Source: Eonycteris spelaea (lineage: Eukaryota; Chordata; Mammalia; Chiroptera; Pteropodidae). Taken from it: DNA of 64,000 bases. The stretch is from NCBI GenBank assembly GCA_003508835.1, contig PUFA01000012.1:18952001-19016000 (forward strand), in the 5' to 3' direction. Numbering within the stretch: the first letter of the stretch is position 1; each line of letters opens with the position of its first letter. The notes under the pieces were generated by a model, which was not told where the DNA came from, searched no databases, and was given only the letters and a program-made list of their open reading frames with translations. A program made the translations under genes and the position numbers. This document shows positions 51,894 to 64,000 of the stretch, in pieces.

Positions 51894-51984
51894 AATAAAA
51901 ATATTTTAGGTGGGATGCCCAACGAGGAAAAGGAACAGATTTTACTGTTTGTTATAAATAAAAGCAAACACCATTATTCAAGTA

Positions 51985-52520
51985 GATTGTATTAATGAGT
52001 TCATCCATTTATTCATTGCCATGCATTAATTGGGCACCTGCTATATGCCAGACACTGTCCTCATAGAGTTTAAATCTAGTTTTGACTTTAAGATCCATAA
52101 ATACTTCAACCCTAAATGAAATGAGGTTAAAGGATATTCAAATCAAAGGGTTACAAGAGTCTGAGGAAAGAAAAAAAATTGTACTGGCGGTCAGGGGGCT
52201 TTGCAAGGTGGATAAGAAAGGATTTTACCCATAAGTCATTCTATGCAGAACAAACAATAAGAGAAATGTGAGGAAGTTGGAGAGTGAAGGTGTGTTTCGG
52301 GAGAGGGAGAAGTCTGTCTACCTGGAGCCAAGCATATACCTAGTGAGGTTGGGGCATGATCCTAAGAGGTCTGGAATACCAGTTAATGCATTCAAACCAT
52401 CTTGTATCAAAAGGAGGGAGCTCTTAAAGAGTTTTGAGCAAGAGAATGATATAATTAGAGCTGGACATTGGAAAGCTTGATCTGATTCTATTTTATGAAC
52501 TAGAGGGTAAGAATGGGCTA
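51985..52520 (-). mobile_element. L2 LINE 3' part
   Basis: The antisense 3' end at 51985-52085 ('ttaattgggcacctgctatatgccagacactgtcc') is followed at 52255-52520 by the more internal 'ctacctggagccaagc' and 'aaagagttttgagcaagagaatgatat' text. Probably one element with a diverged middle. Confidence 0.65.
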
Positions 52521-53237
52521 AGGAGGCACATTACAAAACTGCTGTCATATTTTTAGTGCATGTGTACTTTGCAACAAGTTGCATACATGACCTTAATACA
52601 AATATAAAATAAACACGTCAAAGATTTTGTTGCGCACATTTGGGAACCAGTAATATGTTAAAATGAATTCAAATGAGAATTTGAAGAACAGCGCTTTACG
52701 ACAGTCAACAATAACAACAAAGGTCTGAAGTGAGCTTGTTCATAGATGCGAAATTGGTTGCTTGTCACTTTTACTACCAGAAATCAATTGTCTCTCTACC
52801 AGGCAAAATTTGTATTTGTCATCATTATCTGCTTTGCTTTCAGGCAAAAATCATTTGCATTGCTTTCAGTTTTCTACAAGTTAGCCTCAACCCCTACAGA
52901 GTTGTAAAACAAACTGATCAATAGAAAGCCAATCAAAGATGCACTCCCAACATAACTCTTAAAAGAATGCCCAGTAATCTCTTTTGCCTATTTTCAAGAG
53001 TAGAATAATTTTTCTTGACAATCTCCCTCTTTGTAATTGTAAATAATCTGCGAAGATTATTTATGATCAGAGAAAAAACTTCTCTTATTAGGTTTGGCCC
53101 GATCATTTAAGAGATGCAACCAGAGTATTGAATAACGACATAGGTTTCCTTGAGTTAGCTTTGCAAATCTAGAGCCACACAGTATTGGGAAACTATATTG
53201 AGTTGGAATCTCAAGTTAGATTTTGAAAAGTCTCTAT
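52521..53237. other. unassigned intergenic DNA
   Basis: AT-rich; no gene or repeat recognised. Confidence 0.4.
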
Positions 53238-53239
53238 TA

Positions 53240-53943
53240 CAGTAGCCCCCCATTACTGCAGGGGATATGTTCCAAGGCCCTGAATAGATACTTGAACTAG
53301 GATAGTACTGAATCCTATATATACTATGTTTTTCCTATACATACATTTCTATGATAAAGTTTAATTATAAATTAGGCACAGTAAGAGATTAACAACAAAA
53401 AAATAATAAAATAGAACAATTACAATAATATACTGTAATAAAAGTTATGTGAATGTGGTCTCTCCAAAATATCTTACTGTACTGTACTCTGCTTTTCATT
53501 TAAAGGAAGCACTTTACAACTTTTCTTTGGAATATCCAAATTCCCAGCATCGCTACTTTGCAGTTTGGAGCCATTATTAAGTAACATAAGAGTTACTTGA
53601 ACACAAGCATTGTGATACCACATGACAGACATGGCTACTAAGTTACTCACAAGTGAAGAATATGGTTTTTTGTTTGTTTGTTTTGTCCAGAGGGAGCATG
53701 CTTAGCTCTGTGCACGGCTGGGGCTATGTATGGCATGGATGGCTGGACAAAGAGATGATTCTCTTCCCAGGAGGGACTGAGTGGGAGCATGAGATTTTGT
53801 CTCGCTACTTTGAACAGTGCATAATTCAAAACTTATAAATTGTTTAGTTCTGGAGTTTTCTGTTTAATATTTTTGAACCACAGTTGACTGCAGGTAACTA
53901 AAACCTTGGAAAGTGAAATTGTAAATAGGTGGAAAAACTACTG
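53240..53943 (-). mobile_element. Tigger-like (pogo/Tc1) DNA transposon, complete ends
   Basis: The 704-bp element begins CAGTAGCCCCCCATTACTG and ends with the inverse terminal repeat ..AACTACTG, with the TA dinucleotide target duplicated on both sides (53238-53239 and 53944-53945). On the minus strand, 53515-53640 retains the start of a Tigger transposase region ('gcttgtgttcaagtaactc'). Internally deleted and dead. A ~50-bp insert with a (TTTG)n run sits at about 53667-53720. Confidence 0.82.
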
Positions 53944-54454
53944 TATTTTCATTCCTATCTTGAGGCTTGTGAACTAAGTTCAAGAAACTCTATCCACCAG
54001 CTTTAACCTGGAGAACCCGTAAATTTGGTAAATTCCTCTCTTCCTGAGGTCCCCTCATTTTTCTAAGCTTCCTGGCCCCCCGGAAGTGACCTTTACCTTT
54101 TAAGTCTGGGACCTCATCAATCAAACAGTAGGCCAGTTTTCTTAGGAGAGCTTTGTGAGTGTTGGCTTGTATTTAAAGTCAAACCTTAATAGAGGGTTGG
54201 TGGTATGTGACTGGGTATAAAAATGGCTTCTAGGTATACTGATGTGATAATTCTTCGATTGCTCAGTATGTAGGAAAACCTGACCTAACTTGAAATCTTA
54301 TAGTGCACATGTGAAAAAAACTGGATAATTTCCTAATTTGACAGTAATTGTAAAAACTTATATAACTTTACTAATAATAAAGTAAAGATAAAAGAAACCT
54401 TTTGAAGTGTCAATAATAATAAATTTTAATCACTCATGATAGAGAAGAGAATAG
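53944..54454. other. unassigned intergenic DNA
   Basis: AT-rich; no gene or repeat recognised. Confidence 0.4.
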
Positions 54455-55560
54455 ACTAATGGTAGGGTTCAGGACACACTACCCCCAAACTGTCACCTTG
54501 GCATATTGAATATCCTAAACTGAAAGAGTTTGAGCGATCTGACCTCCCCCACCTCGCCCTTTTCCTCTGAAAGGTCATAAAATCCCCAGGTGAAGATGCT
54601 TTCCCTGTACCAGGTGGAAGATTTTCTTATCACCAAGACAGGGAATTTGGAATGAGTAATCGCTACAAACCTTATTCAACTAATCCTTATCTTCCTAGTT
54701 GTGACAGCGACCCCTACAGGTCAGAAACCTTCAAACTGAGGTCCTTCTGCCCAGTGTGGTCACACCAATAAAATGAGCCTACTATGTTCAGTAAAGCAGC
54801 TCGGAAATTTTATTATTTAATCAAAGAAGAGAGAAGGGCAAGTTCATGCCCTAAAGGTTTTTGTCTCGGAATTTGGGAATTCGGAAAAGTCTTAAAGGAT
54901 TGAAGGACGGTGGGAGGGTTCAAGGGTTGAGATACCTGAGAAAGGGTGAGAGTTCTTGGGATGTCAAGGGAGCATGTGCAGTTTCCAAACACGCTTGGAA
55001 CATGGCTGGCCATACATCACGTATGTCATTTTAACAGTTAAATCTCCATCCCTGGGCGTGGTACTTAGTATACTAATGAAGAAAAGTCCTTCAAAAGGTC
55101 ACCTGGGAAGAGATTCCGGTCACCATCTTGGATCTCTATAGTGATAACGGGTTTCTTAGCTGTGGTCATTGGGTTTGTTGCTAGTCCAGGAATTGCCACC
55201 TTTTCTTGATGAGTTCAGCCTGCTTTTGTCAGAGGAAATGTTGGATAGAAGACAAGAAAGTCAGTATAAGTTTAAGGATTAAACTAATAATGTGGTAGTA
55301 TAACCGTTGACAGTTACTTCTTCACCATTTAATACCCCAGGCCAAACCATACTGTCTTATCAATTCTTCATAAATCTATTGTTTCTTTGTCTAAAAGGTA
55401 TAAAAGCCTTCTGCTCTGGTCTCTTCTTTGGGTCTTCATTTTCTTGTGAAGGTTCCAATGTACATACAAAAATTTAAGATTTATCTGCTTTTCTCCTGTT
55501 AATGTCTTCGTCGGTTTAATGTTCTAATGTTCAGATCCAGCAGAGGACCCTAAGAAAGTT
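54455..55560 (+). mobile_element. ERV LTR relic, apparently interrupted
   Basis: The outer parts (54455 to about 54785, and 55275-55560 with 'gtataaaagccttctgctctgg' and 'cttttctcctgttaatg') belong to the same LTR family as 12352-12905. The middle (about 54790-55270) looks like a different LTR in opposite orientation. Boundaries are approximate and no coding domain is present. Confidence 0.4.
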
Positions 55561-57522
55561 GAGGAATATTTGTTACTCAGTGTTCTATCTTTCTCTTTTC
55601 TCTGTAGGAAATGATGTTACAAAATTGTCATCTGAAAAGAGATAAAAGAATCCTTCAAACTGTGGGGGAGGGGGCAGGGAGAAAAAGCATTATAGAAGTA
55701 CGGTGAGCAGTCAATTAATAAAAATATACTTTTTTTTTTATGATGTTTGTGGTATTTGTCAGAACATTTATATTTTTCATGTGTTGTGATATTTCGTAAT
55801 TATAAAGAATTATTAATACTGTGCCTTGTTTTTTATATGTTTTCTTAAAGAGTCTTCTAGAAGCTTCAAGCCCTTGAAATTTGGAGCCCTTCAGAGAAAT
55901 GCCACACCCTCTCCCTCTGAGGTCTAAACCTCCCCATGAGCCAGGATATGGGTGCCTGACTCAGAGATCTGTCCTTGCCTCTGCTTAAGAGGAAGTCTCT
56001 CTCTTGCTATTTTTCCAGGGACTTGCTCTCGTCTGTCCTTCCCAGACTGATTTGTTTGTTAAGTTCTATAGTTTCCAAAGCTTAAGAGTGCTTTCTGCTT
56101 TAAGCAGCTTCTGTTTATTCCTCTATCTACAAAAAAAAAAAATCCTTGAAGCAAAGAATTAATAAGAGTCTAGACACCAGTTTGGAACTTGTGGAGAGGC
56201 TTGTGAAAATTCACAAAATGATATCTCAGTGATCCTGCTACGCAAGCTACTATGATTGCTCAAATTGTTGTAATAGTCCTAACTGCCTTTGACTGTACAT
56301 AGATGCATTTATGTAAAATTAAGCAGTACTATCGATCATGTTTTGAGTTGAGGGACAAGAATGTCCATTTGGAGCTGAAGAGCGACGCTAGTAGTTGCCC
56401 AGGTGAGACATTCCATGACTTTACTATTCAGAAAGTCCTAAAAAAAAAAGGCAACAGGAACCCCAACAAGTCCTGGGGTTGCTCCCACACGCTGCCATAT
56501 GCTTTCAGATGATGAGAACATAAATAGCGATGGCGAGGGAGGGCTAAAGCGAGAGATCCGGGAAGCTGCCATTGGAAGAGATGGCGGAGTTCTTCAGCCA
56601 TTTCCTAGCAATTTTGCAACCACTACCAAAGGAGGTCAAATTGCAGTGCAAATTGCAGCCTGGCCTGTGTCAGGAAAAAAAAAAAAAGTGACTAATATAC
56701 CATCAAAGAACTGGTTTGAATTCTCGCCCAGCATAGATTTATTTCTTTTATCTTAGCTACATCTGTCCCCACCTTACTGTGCAACAGCATAATCAGCGAC
56801 TGGATTTCAGAGAGAGGTGATCATTTTCAGTCAAAATTTTAGCTTGAAAATGCTTTTCCTTCTCCCTTTGGCGGCAGCTCTCAGAAGTGGATTTTGCTGG
56901 AAGCCTTCTATTTGCATCGCTCTAATTGCTTTATTTATGTTGCAAATCAGTAATTTGTGTTTGGGAAATTGCCACTTAGGGGCAGCAAAGCTTTTAGTTA
57001 ATAGTTTGATGAGTTTCAAGCTTGTTTATATATATATCTATAGATATATATATAGATAGATAGTTTTATAAAGGCCCTTAGTATTCTAACCCATCATTCA
57101 TTATGCTCAGGATAGTGACAAACAATGACCTCTTACCATTTACTTGAACTCTTGGTGTCAAAATAAAACTGAGGACCATATTTATCTAATCTTCACCTAT
57201 GACATCTTGATCCTTGCTTTAAAAAACCAGGTTGGATAAACCAGTCTCCCCTCTCGACCACACTAAACACCTTCTTCCCTGAATATCTATCTGATCTTCT
57301 TGAATGAGATGGCATGAAATAACATAGTTCTGTGCCTGTTTTGGCTCTGTCGCGACCTGGTTATGTCACTGTGCCTTGACTTTGCTTAGCTTCTATTTCT
57401 CGTCAATGAATGAAGAAGTTTGGATTAGATGACCACTCGATGAAATTTTTTCTCGCACTGTTGTTTTGTTTTAAGCAACAGAGTTCTTCAAATGAAATTT
57501 TACTTAAGAATTCTGCTGTAGA
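55561..57522. other. unassigned intergenic DNA
   Basis: No gene recognised. Contains (TA)/(GATA) simple sequence at 57026-57064. Frames at 56303-57059 have no recognised domain. Confidence 0.4.
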
Positions 57523-57870
57523 AAACAGTGTGTTGGTTTTCGATTGCTGCATAACAAATCACCCCAAAGCTTCGTGGCTTAAAGCCACAGTAATGATTTC
57601 TTATCTCCCGTAGCCTCCATCGGCTGAGAATTTGAGAATGACTTGGCCAGGTGGTTCCGGCTTGGTGTTTCTCGTGAAGTCAAAGTCAGGTGTCAACTGA
57701 AGGCTTGACTGGGGCAGGAAAATACAAAGATTGCATTTCTAAGGTGACTTACTTATGCAGCTGGCGAGATGATGCTCGCCATTGACTGGAGCCTCAGCTG
57801 TCTTCACCGGAGCCTCTCCACAGGGGTGCTTAGTGTTCTCAGTATGGCCGCTCTCTTCTCCCAAGACACA
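57523..57870 (-). mobile_element. MaLR (MLT1-like) LTR
   Basis: Antisense LTR: 'ttttcgattgctgcataacaaatcaccccaaag', 'gcttcgtggcttaaagccaca', 'ggccaggtggttccggcttgg', 'gaaggcttgactggggcagg'. It is the same superfamily as 17205-17722 in reverse orientation. Confidence 0.65.
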
Positions 57871-58554
57871 CTTCTACTCTACTGCCGGGATGGAATGTTT
57901 TCTTCCATCTTCCCCTGGTCTTTGTCTGTGCCATGGGGGCAACAAACTTTGTTGCCCCTCTCCTAGCAGTGTAAAGCTTTTGTTTTATAGGAGATAATGA
58001 TCCTAGCAAGAGAGCAGGGCTTTGTGCCTGCCCTCCCCACTAAGCCTCAGTTATTCTAGGCAATGAAACCAGGTCTCAGATGTTTGCACCCCTTTCTCTC
58101 CTGGTTGTGCTCCAAGCTCCTCAGTGGCAGAAGGCAACAGAAATCGTTAGATTGGGGCTGAGGTCAGGCTCCTAGTCTCTAACCCAGTCTCCATAGATCA
58201 TCACCCTGAGCAAACCCATTGGTGTTGGCATTTTCTGCTCTTCACCGTGGAAAAATCAGGGGCCTCAGGTTGGGGATGGGAGGCTGGGCTCCTTGTTTAG
58301 ATCCCACAAATTTGCCATTTGGTTTTAGGGAAGCCCTCAGCCTATCCGATTCACGGAAGATACTCACAAATATTTATTTTCCTTCACATCATAGTATGAG
58401 CCTACTGGTCCCTTTTTAGTTGCCTTAGAAGGGTACATTGTGGAGAGTGCTTTGAGTTCTTTTAGAGCAAATGTAAACTGCCCATCTCTGTCACAAGTAT
58501 GTTGGCAAGCACGTGATGTTCACCCTCTCGTTCTGTCTTTAGACTCTACTGTGA
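57871..58554. other. unassigned intergenic DNA
   Basis: No gene or repeat recognised. Confidence 0.4.
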
Positions 58555-58695
58555 GCACAGGATGGCTACCCCTGTCTTGCTGGTGAGGAAACTGAGGCAT
58601 CGAAAGTTCTTCTTCATATGATACTTCTCATCTTAGGTGCTAGGGCAGGTTTTGAACCCACGGCTCTTATCTTTCTGCTATAGTCTGTTACACCT
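58555..58695 (+). mobile_element. MIR SINE fragment
   Basis: 'gaggaaactgaggcatcg' and 'aggttttgaacccacggc' mark a diverged MIR. Confidence 0.6.
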
Positions 58696-59764
58696 TGCAG
58701 GGTAACATTCAAGGACGGGGTTAGGTTAGCGTTTGCTGTGAGAAGTGGGGAGTAAAAGAACTGGAGGGCCCCCCTGGCACAGCTGCTTTTCCTCCCTCCT
58801 CCTTACCTCTGTCACTATGGATGAGAAGGAGGCAGGGGAGAGGTGTCTGTTTTGACAGGGGTGGCCCCACACCCACCCCTCGAAGCACGGAAGAATCAAA
58901 CAGGTTCACTTCTAGCAGGGTGCCTCCTGGCTGGAAAGGCCTTGTGGGGGTTTTGGCCTTAGTGTTTTGCAGTTAATAAGTCCTCACGTTTCCCTCCCTC
59001 CAGGTTTTCTTAGCATACAGGGCTTGTCACATTAACTATTGATGTCAGGAGCATTATTTTCATCTGGTTCGAGGAGGGAAAAGGTTAGGTCCTGGTCGAG
59101 CCTAAGGAGAGGAAGGCAGTTGCCCTCCGTCCCCAGCACAGGCACACTCACGCTCCCAGGTGACCTGGGACGGGGCACTGTCTCCCTGCCCAGTGGGATT
59201 CTCTAAGGGGATTGGTCAGAGGAGGCCCAGACTCTGCGCGTCCTGGGACCTGGCTCTGCCAGTCAGGGAGGACACCATGCGGGAGGTGTCTGACTCACCA
59301 CCACCTCCATGTCTCAAGTCCTACAAAAGTCCTGGCCGCTCCTATTTGGGGAGAGTCTGAAAGCACGTGTTTCTCCGGTTATTGCTGGCTCCAGTTTCCC
59401 GCTTCTGCTGATTTTTTTTACATTTTGTCTCTTGTGGCCATATCCTTCTTTCTACCTTGTATTCACCCAAACTCTTATGTTAGTCTCTGCTGTTGTATGC
59501 CCATTGCTAGTATACAGATTTGGGACCTGTTGCCCCTACACACAAAAAATTATGTATTATCCAACACGAACTTTATAATTGCCTAAACTGTAAATAATCC
59601 CTTCTGTAAAAGCACTGCCATATCAGCATGATACTAAGGTGTGTTTGGTCATTTATTAAATAATAATTTAGCAATTAATAATGTATTTAGCAATTATTCT
59701 TATAGCGATTTCATGGTGACATCAGTTAAGTTACATTAAGCTTTGCTTAAAAAAAAACCAGGTA
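58696..59764. other. unassigned intergenic DNA
   Basis: Locally GC-rich (58720-59300) but without CpG clustering, splice signals or domains. The 124-residue frame at 59212-59586 is not recognised. Confidence 0.4.
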
Positions 59765-59935
59765 CGTTACATACATGATCTTTTTTAACCCTTACAACAA
59801 GTGTAGGGGGAAGGGATCAGTCTCTCCATGATGACACAGAGGCACAGAGAGGTTAAGTTACTTGCCCAAGGTCTCACAGCTGCAGATTTAGAATTGGAAA
59901 CCAGGTCGATCTGTGGTAAAATCCCACATTCAATC
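59765..59935 (+). mobile_element. MIR SINE
   Basis: 'acatgatcttttttaacccttacaaca', 'cacagagaggttaagttacttgcccaagg', 'tcacagctgcagatttagaattgg'. Confidence 0.75.
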
Positions 59936-60105
59936 TTCTATACCGAACAATTTCTGACTTCATCCAGTTTTGTCTTGCCCTCCTTACCTTCCCTCTGCCT
60001 TGCGGCCTCTCCCATCAACCTCCTCATGATGTCCTGGATTTATTTTTAACACGTGGGTAAATATGAAGGATAGCTTTCTAAGTGAACAAATTGAGACTCT
60101 CTCTT

Positions 60106-60106
<1 letters not shown>

Positions 60107-60138
<32 letters not shown>
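60107..60138. repeat. (CA)n microsatellite
   Basis: About 16 CA units. Confidence 0.95.
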
Positions 60139-60142
<4 letters not shown>

Positions 60143-60232
60143 ATAGTTTTAGGTAAGTTTTTTCTCTTTATGCTTTTGTGTATTTAGTAAGTTTTATACA
60201 AATACCAGGCAAATATTTTTTAAAAGACATAT

Positions 60233-61383
60233 ACTTGATTCTTGTTATTTGAGGTAGTGTATTCTATCAAGCTGCCATAAACACCAAATTAGGGACCACT
60301 GAACCATTGCTCCCAGGAGAAATACAGGGTTAAGTTCCTGGTCTTCTGGTCACAACATTCTATAGCCCAGTCAATATCTATTCTTGTTTTATGTGTTTCT
60401 ATTTAATGACACCTTATTTAACATATATTGTGGATTCACTAACATCGAGCTCACGCCAACAGCACTGGAACACAGGCCCAAACAAAGCTTGTCTAACACA
60501 TACTTTTCTCTGTAAAGCACATACTAGACAGCACCTCCGCACTACATTTGAGGCTACTTTAAACAGCAAAATCACCGATGAACAGCATGAAAATGTGGCA
60601 CTAAATAGGCTTTGAAAAGGACAGCTGCTTGTAGTAGGATTGCTGAAGCAAGGAGCAGAGCCGGCCTTGCTTGACCTCAGCAGGGAACATGCAGGTCAGG
60701 AGACTCAAATGTTTCACGCCTCCGCTCATGTCTGTGAAGGAGCTAAAAGCCCATGAGTATTAATTTTAGGGTCACGAACACAGGTTTCCCCTGCTATCTA
60801 AAAGTAGAACGTTCCTGTGAATCCTTTCAGATGTCAAAATGGCCGTAATCACCATTAAGTTACATGGGAAAAGTTTTGGGCATTCCTGGACTCCAAAAAA
60901 ATAACCTACCAAATTATACCAGTATACTTAATTACTTCCAGTTTTAGGCTAAGCATAACTTATACCTTACAAGCTCTCTTGGCTTTCCTGATATCCTAGG
61001 ACACACTAATGTGTGCACAAAATAAATGGAGATAAAGCACAGTTGCAGTTCAAAGCTGTGTCGGCTTGATGCTGAGACGCTGAGTGTAGTTCCTAGGGAA
61101 GAAGCCCACTCTCACTGCCTGGGGTGCACGCTGCCTCCATGACAGCTTGCTGCAAAATGAACACTGAACGCTATTTTTGCTTGTTTTTTGCTTTTTCCCC
61201 ATACAATGAAATTCTCTTAGATTTTTTTTTTTTTTTTTTGTTAGCAAAAACAGGTACTAGTGCAGGTCTTTTGTAAATACAAAGTGTAATGGGAACTTTC
61301 GAAAAGCGAGGGATACCTATAAATTTAGCAAGTAAGTGAATTCGCAAATAACAAAATCTATGAATAATGAGAATCAACGGTAT
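60233..61383 (+). mobile_element. Tigger-like DNA transposon carrying a nested one
   Basis: The left end reads 'tgattcttgttatttgaggtag'. The right end, read inversely, gives 'ttgattctcattattcatag', so the two form terminal inverted repeats. Between them lie 'actgaaccattgctccc' and 'acaccttatttaacatatattg', typical of a Tigger-family MITE. A second element occupies 60779-61318. Confidence 0.65.
60779..61318 (+). mobile_element. nested MER6-like Tigger MITE
   Basis: Starts 'acaggtttcccctgctatct' and ends 'tttcgaaaagcgagggatacct', whose inverse resembles the start. 'gatgctgagacgctgagtgtagttcc' and 'catgacagcttgctgcaaaatgaac' are internal landmarks. It interrupts the element at 60233-61383 and so is younger. 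Confidence 0.65.
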
Positions 61384-62449
61384 AAAGTCAGAGTTTTTAC
61401 TTTTGCCACTTTATCCAAATTGGGCTTAATTTTCTGCACCTATTTTGAACCCCTTTCTCCTTATCCCTTCTCCAACAATGTCTTGGCCTTGACTGAAGGT
61501 GGTGAGGGAGCTATGAAGTGGTAAAGCGGATCGGGAAAGACAGAGATGAGTTCTCCCAGGTGGGGTAGGAGCGCTGTGGGAAGAGAATGTTGGGAAATCA
61601 GCTTGATTTGCATTTTCCAGAGGAAACCAGGTATTCATCGTCTTTCCTGTAGGTTAAACAACTATGTAGGCATAAGAAAAATAATTAAGATACAGCATTT
61701 AATAGAAAAGAGAATATATTAGAATTTATCCATATCTATCCAGCCATTAATTATATCCAATTAATGCATTTCTCACATATTTATTTGTGGCCAGCACTCT
61801 CCTAGGCCCTAGGCACAGCATGTTGTGGGTCATAGGACAAAGTCCTACATGGAGTCAACAGGAAGAGATTTTCAAAGAAAAGGAAGCAATAATGAAGCAT
61901 GCACTTTTAGATAGTGATGAGGACTATGAGGAACATAAGAACAGGTTAAAGTGATAAGTAGCCATAAGGTAGGTGGCCTTTTCAGACTGGGTGGTCAGGC
62001 ACAACTCTCAGAAGAGGTGGCGTTTGAGAATTGTAGTCCTCTCTGACTGTAACTCTCTAAAACCAAGAAAAAATGAAGTGGGGAAAAAAAATACTTTGAA
62101 ATCCTAACAGTTCGCATTAGAGAAAATCTAACGATGTGTTAGAGAAATGGGTATATGATTTTGTTCTTCCCTTCTATTCTGTATTTTACAATCTTTCTAT
62201 AATACATTACATATTTTAATTTTAATTATGAATGATAACTTGATTAAAAAGAGAGAATTATTGGTTTAAGAGATCCCCAACGTCCCTTGAGCATAGCATG
62301 GCTCACACCATGACTTTTTTGCCATTCACACTAACCTGAGAAAGGGGGTAGGTGTCAGACTAGAAATGTTTTTATTCTATTGAAAGTTTTGGTTCCTCAG
62401 CACCCGTCAGACAATATTGGAGTTAGGTAAACTCAGGGATCATTTTAGA
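61384..62449. other. unassigned intergenic DNA
   Basis: Weak L2-like antisense text at about 61765-61870 ('catatttatttgtggccagcactctcctaggc'). No gene recognised. Confidence 0.4.
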
Positions 62450-62915
62450 AAAGGAAAGGGCTTCCCACAAAAGGTTTCACCCCCTGGTGTTTCCTCCTAC
62501 TTCTAAATCAACAGGCCTCAGTAGTGTCACCTTACTTGGAACCAACCTGGGAGACTTCCTCTCTTGTCAGCCCCAGGCTCCTATGTTTGCCTGACTAAAC
62601 ACTGGAAGTTTGCATAGGCCATGACATTTCAGGAAAGGTCATCCCTGCTGAAGGCATTCCCTAAAAACCATTTCTACTGCAAAAGTGCCTCCTCCCCAAT
62701 CCCCAGCCAAGAAATGCTAGTTTGTAGCTGAGGGCTTCTAGATTCACCTGAAGCTATGAACTTCCTGCTTCCCATTGGGTAGCAACCCATAGGAAAATCA
62801 TATCGTCCAAGGACAGGTCAAGAGTAGAAATGTCGGCAGAGAACTTGGCTAGAATCTACCTTGCTGCTCCACACCCGTGTCTTCCCGTGTCTAGTTGTTA
62901 AATAGACCTCTTTCC
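62450..62915 (+). mobile_element. possible ERV LTR
   Basis: The 3' end 'cttgctgctccacacccg' ... 'tagttgttaaatagacctctttc' resembles the R/U5 boundary of an LTR with its AATAAA mutated to AATAGA. The left boundary is unclear. Confidence 0.35.
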
Positions 62916-62934
62916 CACCCCCTCACCCCCACCC

Positions 62935-63226
62935 CGCATTTATGTATCCCCTGGCAGCTGCTCCGGTGATGGATGCTGTATCATCATTCCAATCTCTGTT
63001 CCATTAACTTCTCCTCTTCTGCCTGTCATCTCTCTCTGCCTCTCTCTTGTAAGGGTATATGTGACTGCATTTAGGGTTCCCGAGAAGCCAAGATAACCTC
63101 CCCATCTCAAGACCCTTAATTTGATCACATTTGCAAAGTCCTTCTTTGCCATATAAGGTAACATTCTCAGGGGCTGGGGATTAGGTTGTGCCTATCTTTG
63201 GGAAGCATTTTTCAGCCTACCACATT
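62935..63226 (-). mobile_element. MaLR (MLT1-like) LTR, 5' part
   Basis: On the minus strand it starts 'gtggtaggctgaaaaatgc', then 'cctaatccccagcccctgagaatgttaccttatatggc' and 'aaattaagggtcttgagatggggaggttatc', the canonical start of this LTR group. The 74-residue frame at 62940-63164 is derived from it. Confidence 0.75.
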
Positions 63227-64000
63227 CCCCAGGAAAGAAGGATCCCCTCCTGCTCTTTGGGAACATTAACACTAGATGCTCTGAGACAGTAATGCTTCCT
63301 TTGTTGACAATGAAGATGTGTTTGAGAAAGAGGCAGGTGACTGAGGAGTTCAAAAGCAAGCATTTCTTGGGAGAAGACTCTAGAATGGCCCAAAATAGGA
63401 GAAGCAGGAGATGTTCCAAGTCATAGGAGGGATCGGGGCAGAAGACAGGATAGAAGATGGAGCCGAGAGCTGTGAGGCAGGGTGTGGGGAGATTCTGTGC
63501 CTATCTAGTGGTCTGGGACAATAACAGTGGGAATCTAGACACTAGGCCACTACGCGGTTCTCTACCCCTGCATGCAAATGGCAGAACTAAACTAGTTGGT
63601 GGAGGGTTTTTTTTGGTTAAATAGACCTCTTTCTAAAATATTGTAAAAAAGTGTTTATGAATGGGACAACTCAGATCTTGAGGAACGGGGAGTAAAGGGT
63701 CATGCCCCAAAAGGAATTTGTTTCTCTACTCCAGAGATGTTTAAAATGTCATTTTCTTCCACTGGAAGCCAGTGCTCCTGAAGATGACACCCAAACTTCT
63801 GATTCTTCTTTCCTCCTCTTTTCTCCCTCAGGACCTCTCATATCTATCTCAAACTCCACCTCTCTCCCCTAGATTTTAATATTTCTCAATGTCGGCACTA
63901 GAAAACTCCCCTGCTTGGTCTGTTCCACTGCCTGAACACATGTGCGAGCTGTCCACTAGACCCATGGTCATGAACTTAAAGGGAAGAGGTCAGCCTGACG
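63227..64000. other. unassigned intergenic DNA
   Basis: No gene or repeat recognised apart from an 18-bp repeat of LTR-end sequence at 63616-63633. Confidence 0.4.

Overview
This is a vertebrate nuclear window, almost certainly mammalian: single-copy genes with GT-AG introns, a CpG-island promoter, a U6 snRNA retropseudogene, and dense interspersed repeats of mammal-wide families (MIR, L2, old L1, MaLR LTRs, MER5-like and Tigger-like DNA transposons). The most telling lineage marker is four copies of a 5S rRNA-derived SINE. Two carry a long 3' unit shared with a third, which matches the published description of MEG-RS/MEG-RL SINEs, reported only from fruit bats (Pteropodidae). I therefore infer a megabat, without having been able to run a search.

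Layout. 1-11177 is repeat-rich sequence that is probably the last intron of NEK11 (plus strand), with a U6 retropseudogene at 2854. 11178-11455 is the coding part of the terminal NEK11 exon and carries an apparent 1-bp frameshift; its likely 3' UTR and poly(A) signals run to about 12070. 12100-22800 is the NEK11-NUDT16 spacer: MIR, an ERV LTR, an RTE/BovB-like LINE relic, L1 3' ends, MaLR LTRs and a roughly 2 kb old L1 block. 22850-23700 is a CpG island with twin CCAAT boxes that drives NUDT16, a three-exon gene for a Nudix hydrolase (CDS 23092-24529). 24530-64000 holds no gene that I can recognise. It is NUDT16 3' UTR followed by intergenic DNA built from repeats, including three 5S-derived SINEs, a TA-flanked Tigger-like element, a Tigger-like element nested in another, and several LTR relics.

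Gene order NEK11(+)-NUDT16(+) agrees with human 3q22, where MRPL3 follows further downstream; I did not find MRPL3 exons here. The two genes are not functionally linked: NEK11 is a DNA-damage checkpoint kinase, and NUDT16 hydrolyses (d)IDP and decaps RNA.

The observations most worth checking are the frameshift in the NEK11 terminal exon, a small indel that replaces the C-terminal tail of NUDT16, the 5S SINEs with clear target-site duplications and a common non-5S tail, the RTE/BovB-like relic, and a diverged ~100-bp repeat pair I cannot assign. I see no CRISPR, phage, operon or other compact multi-gene system.
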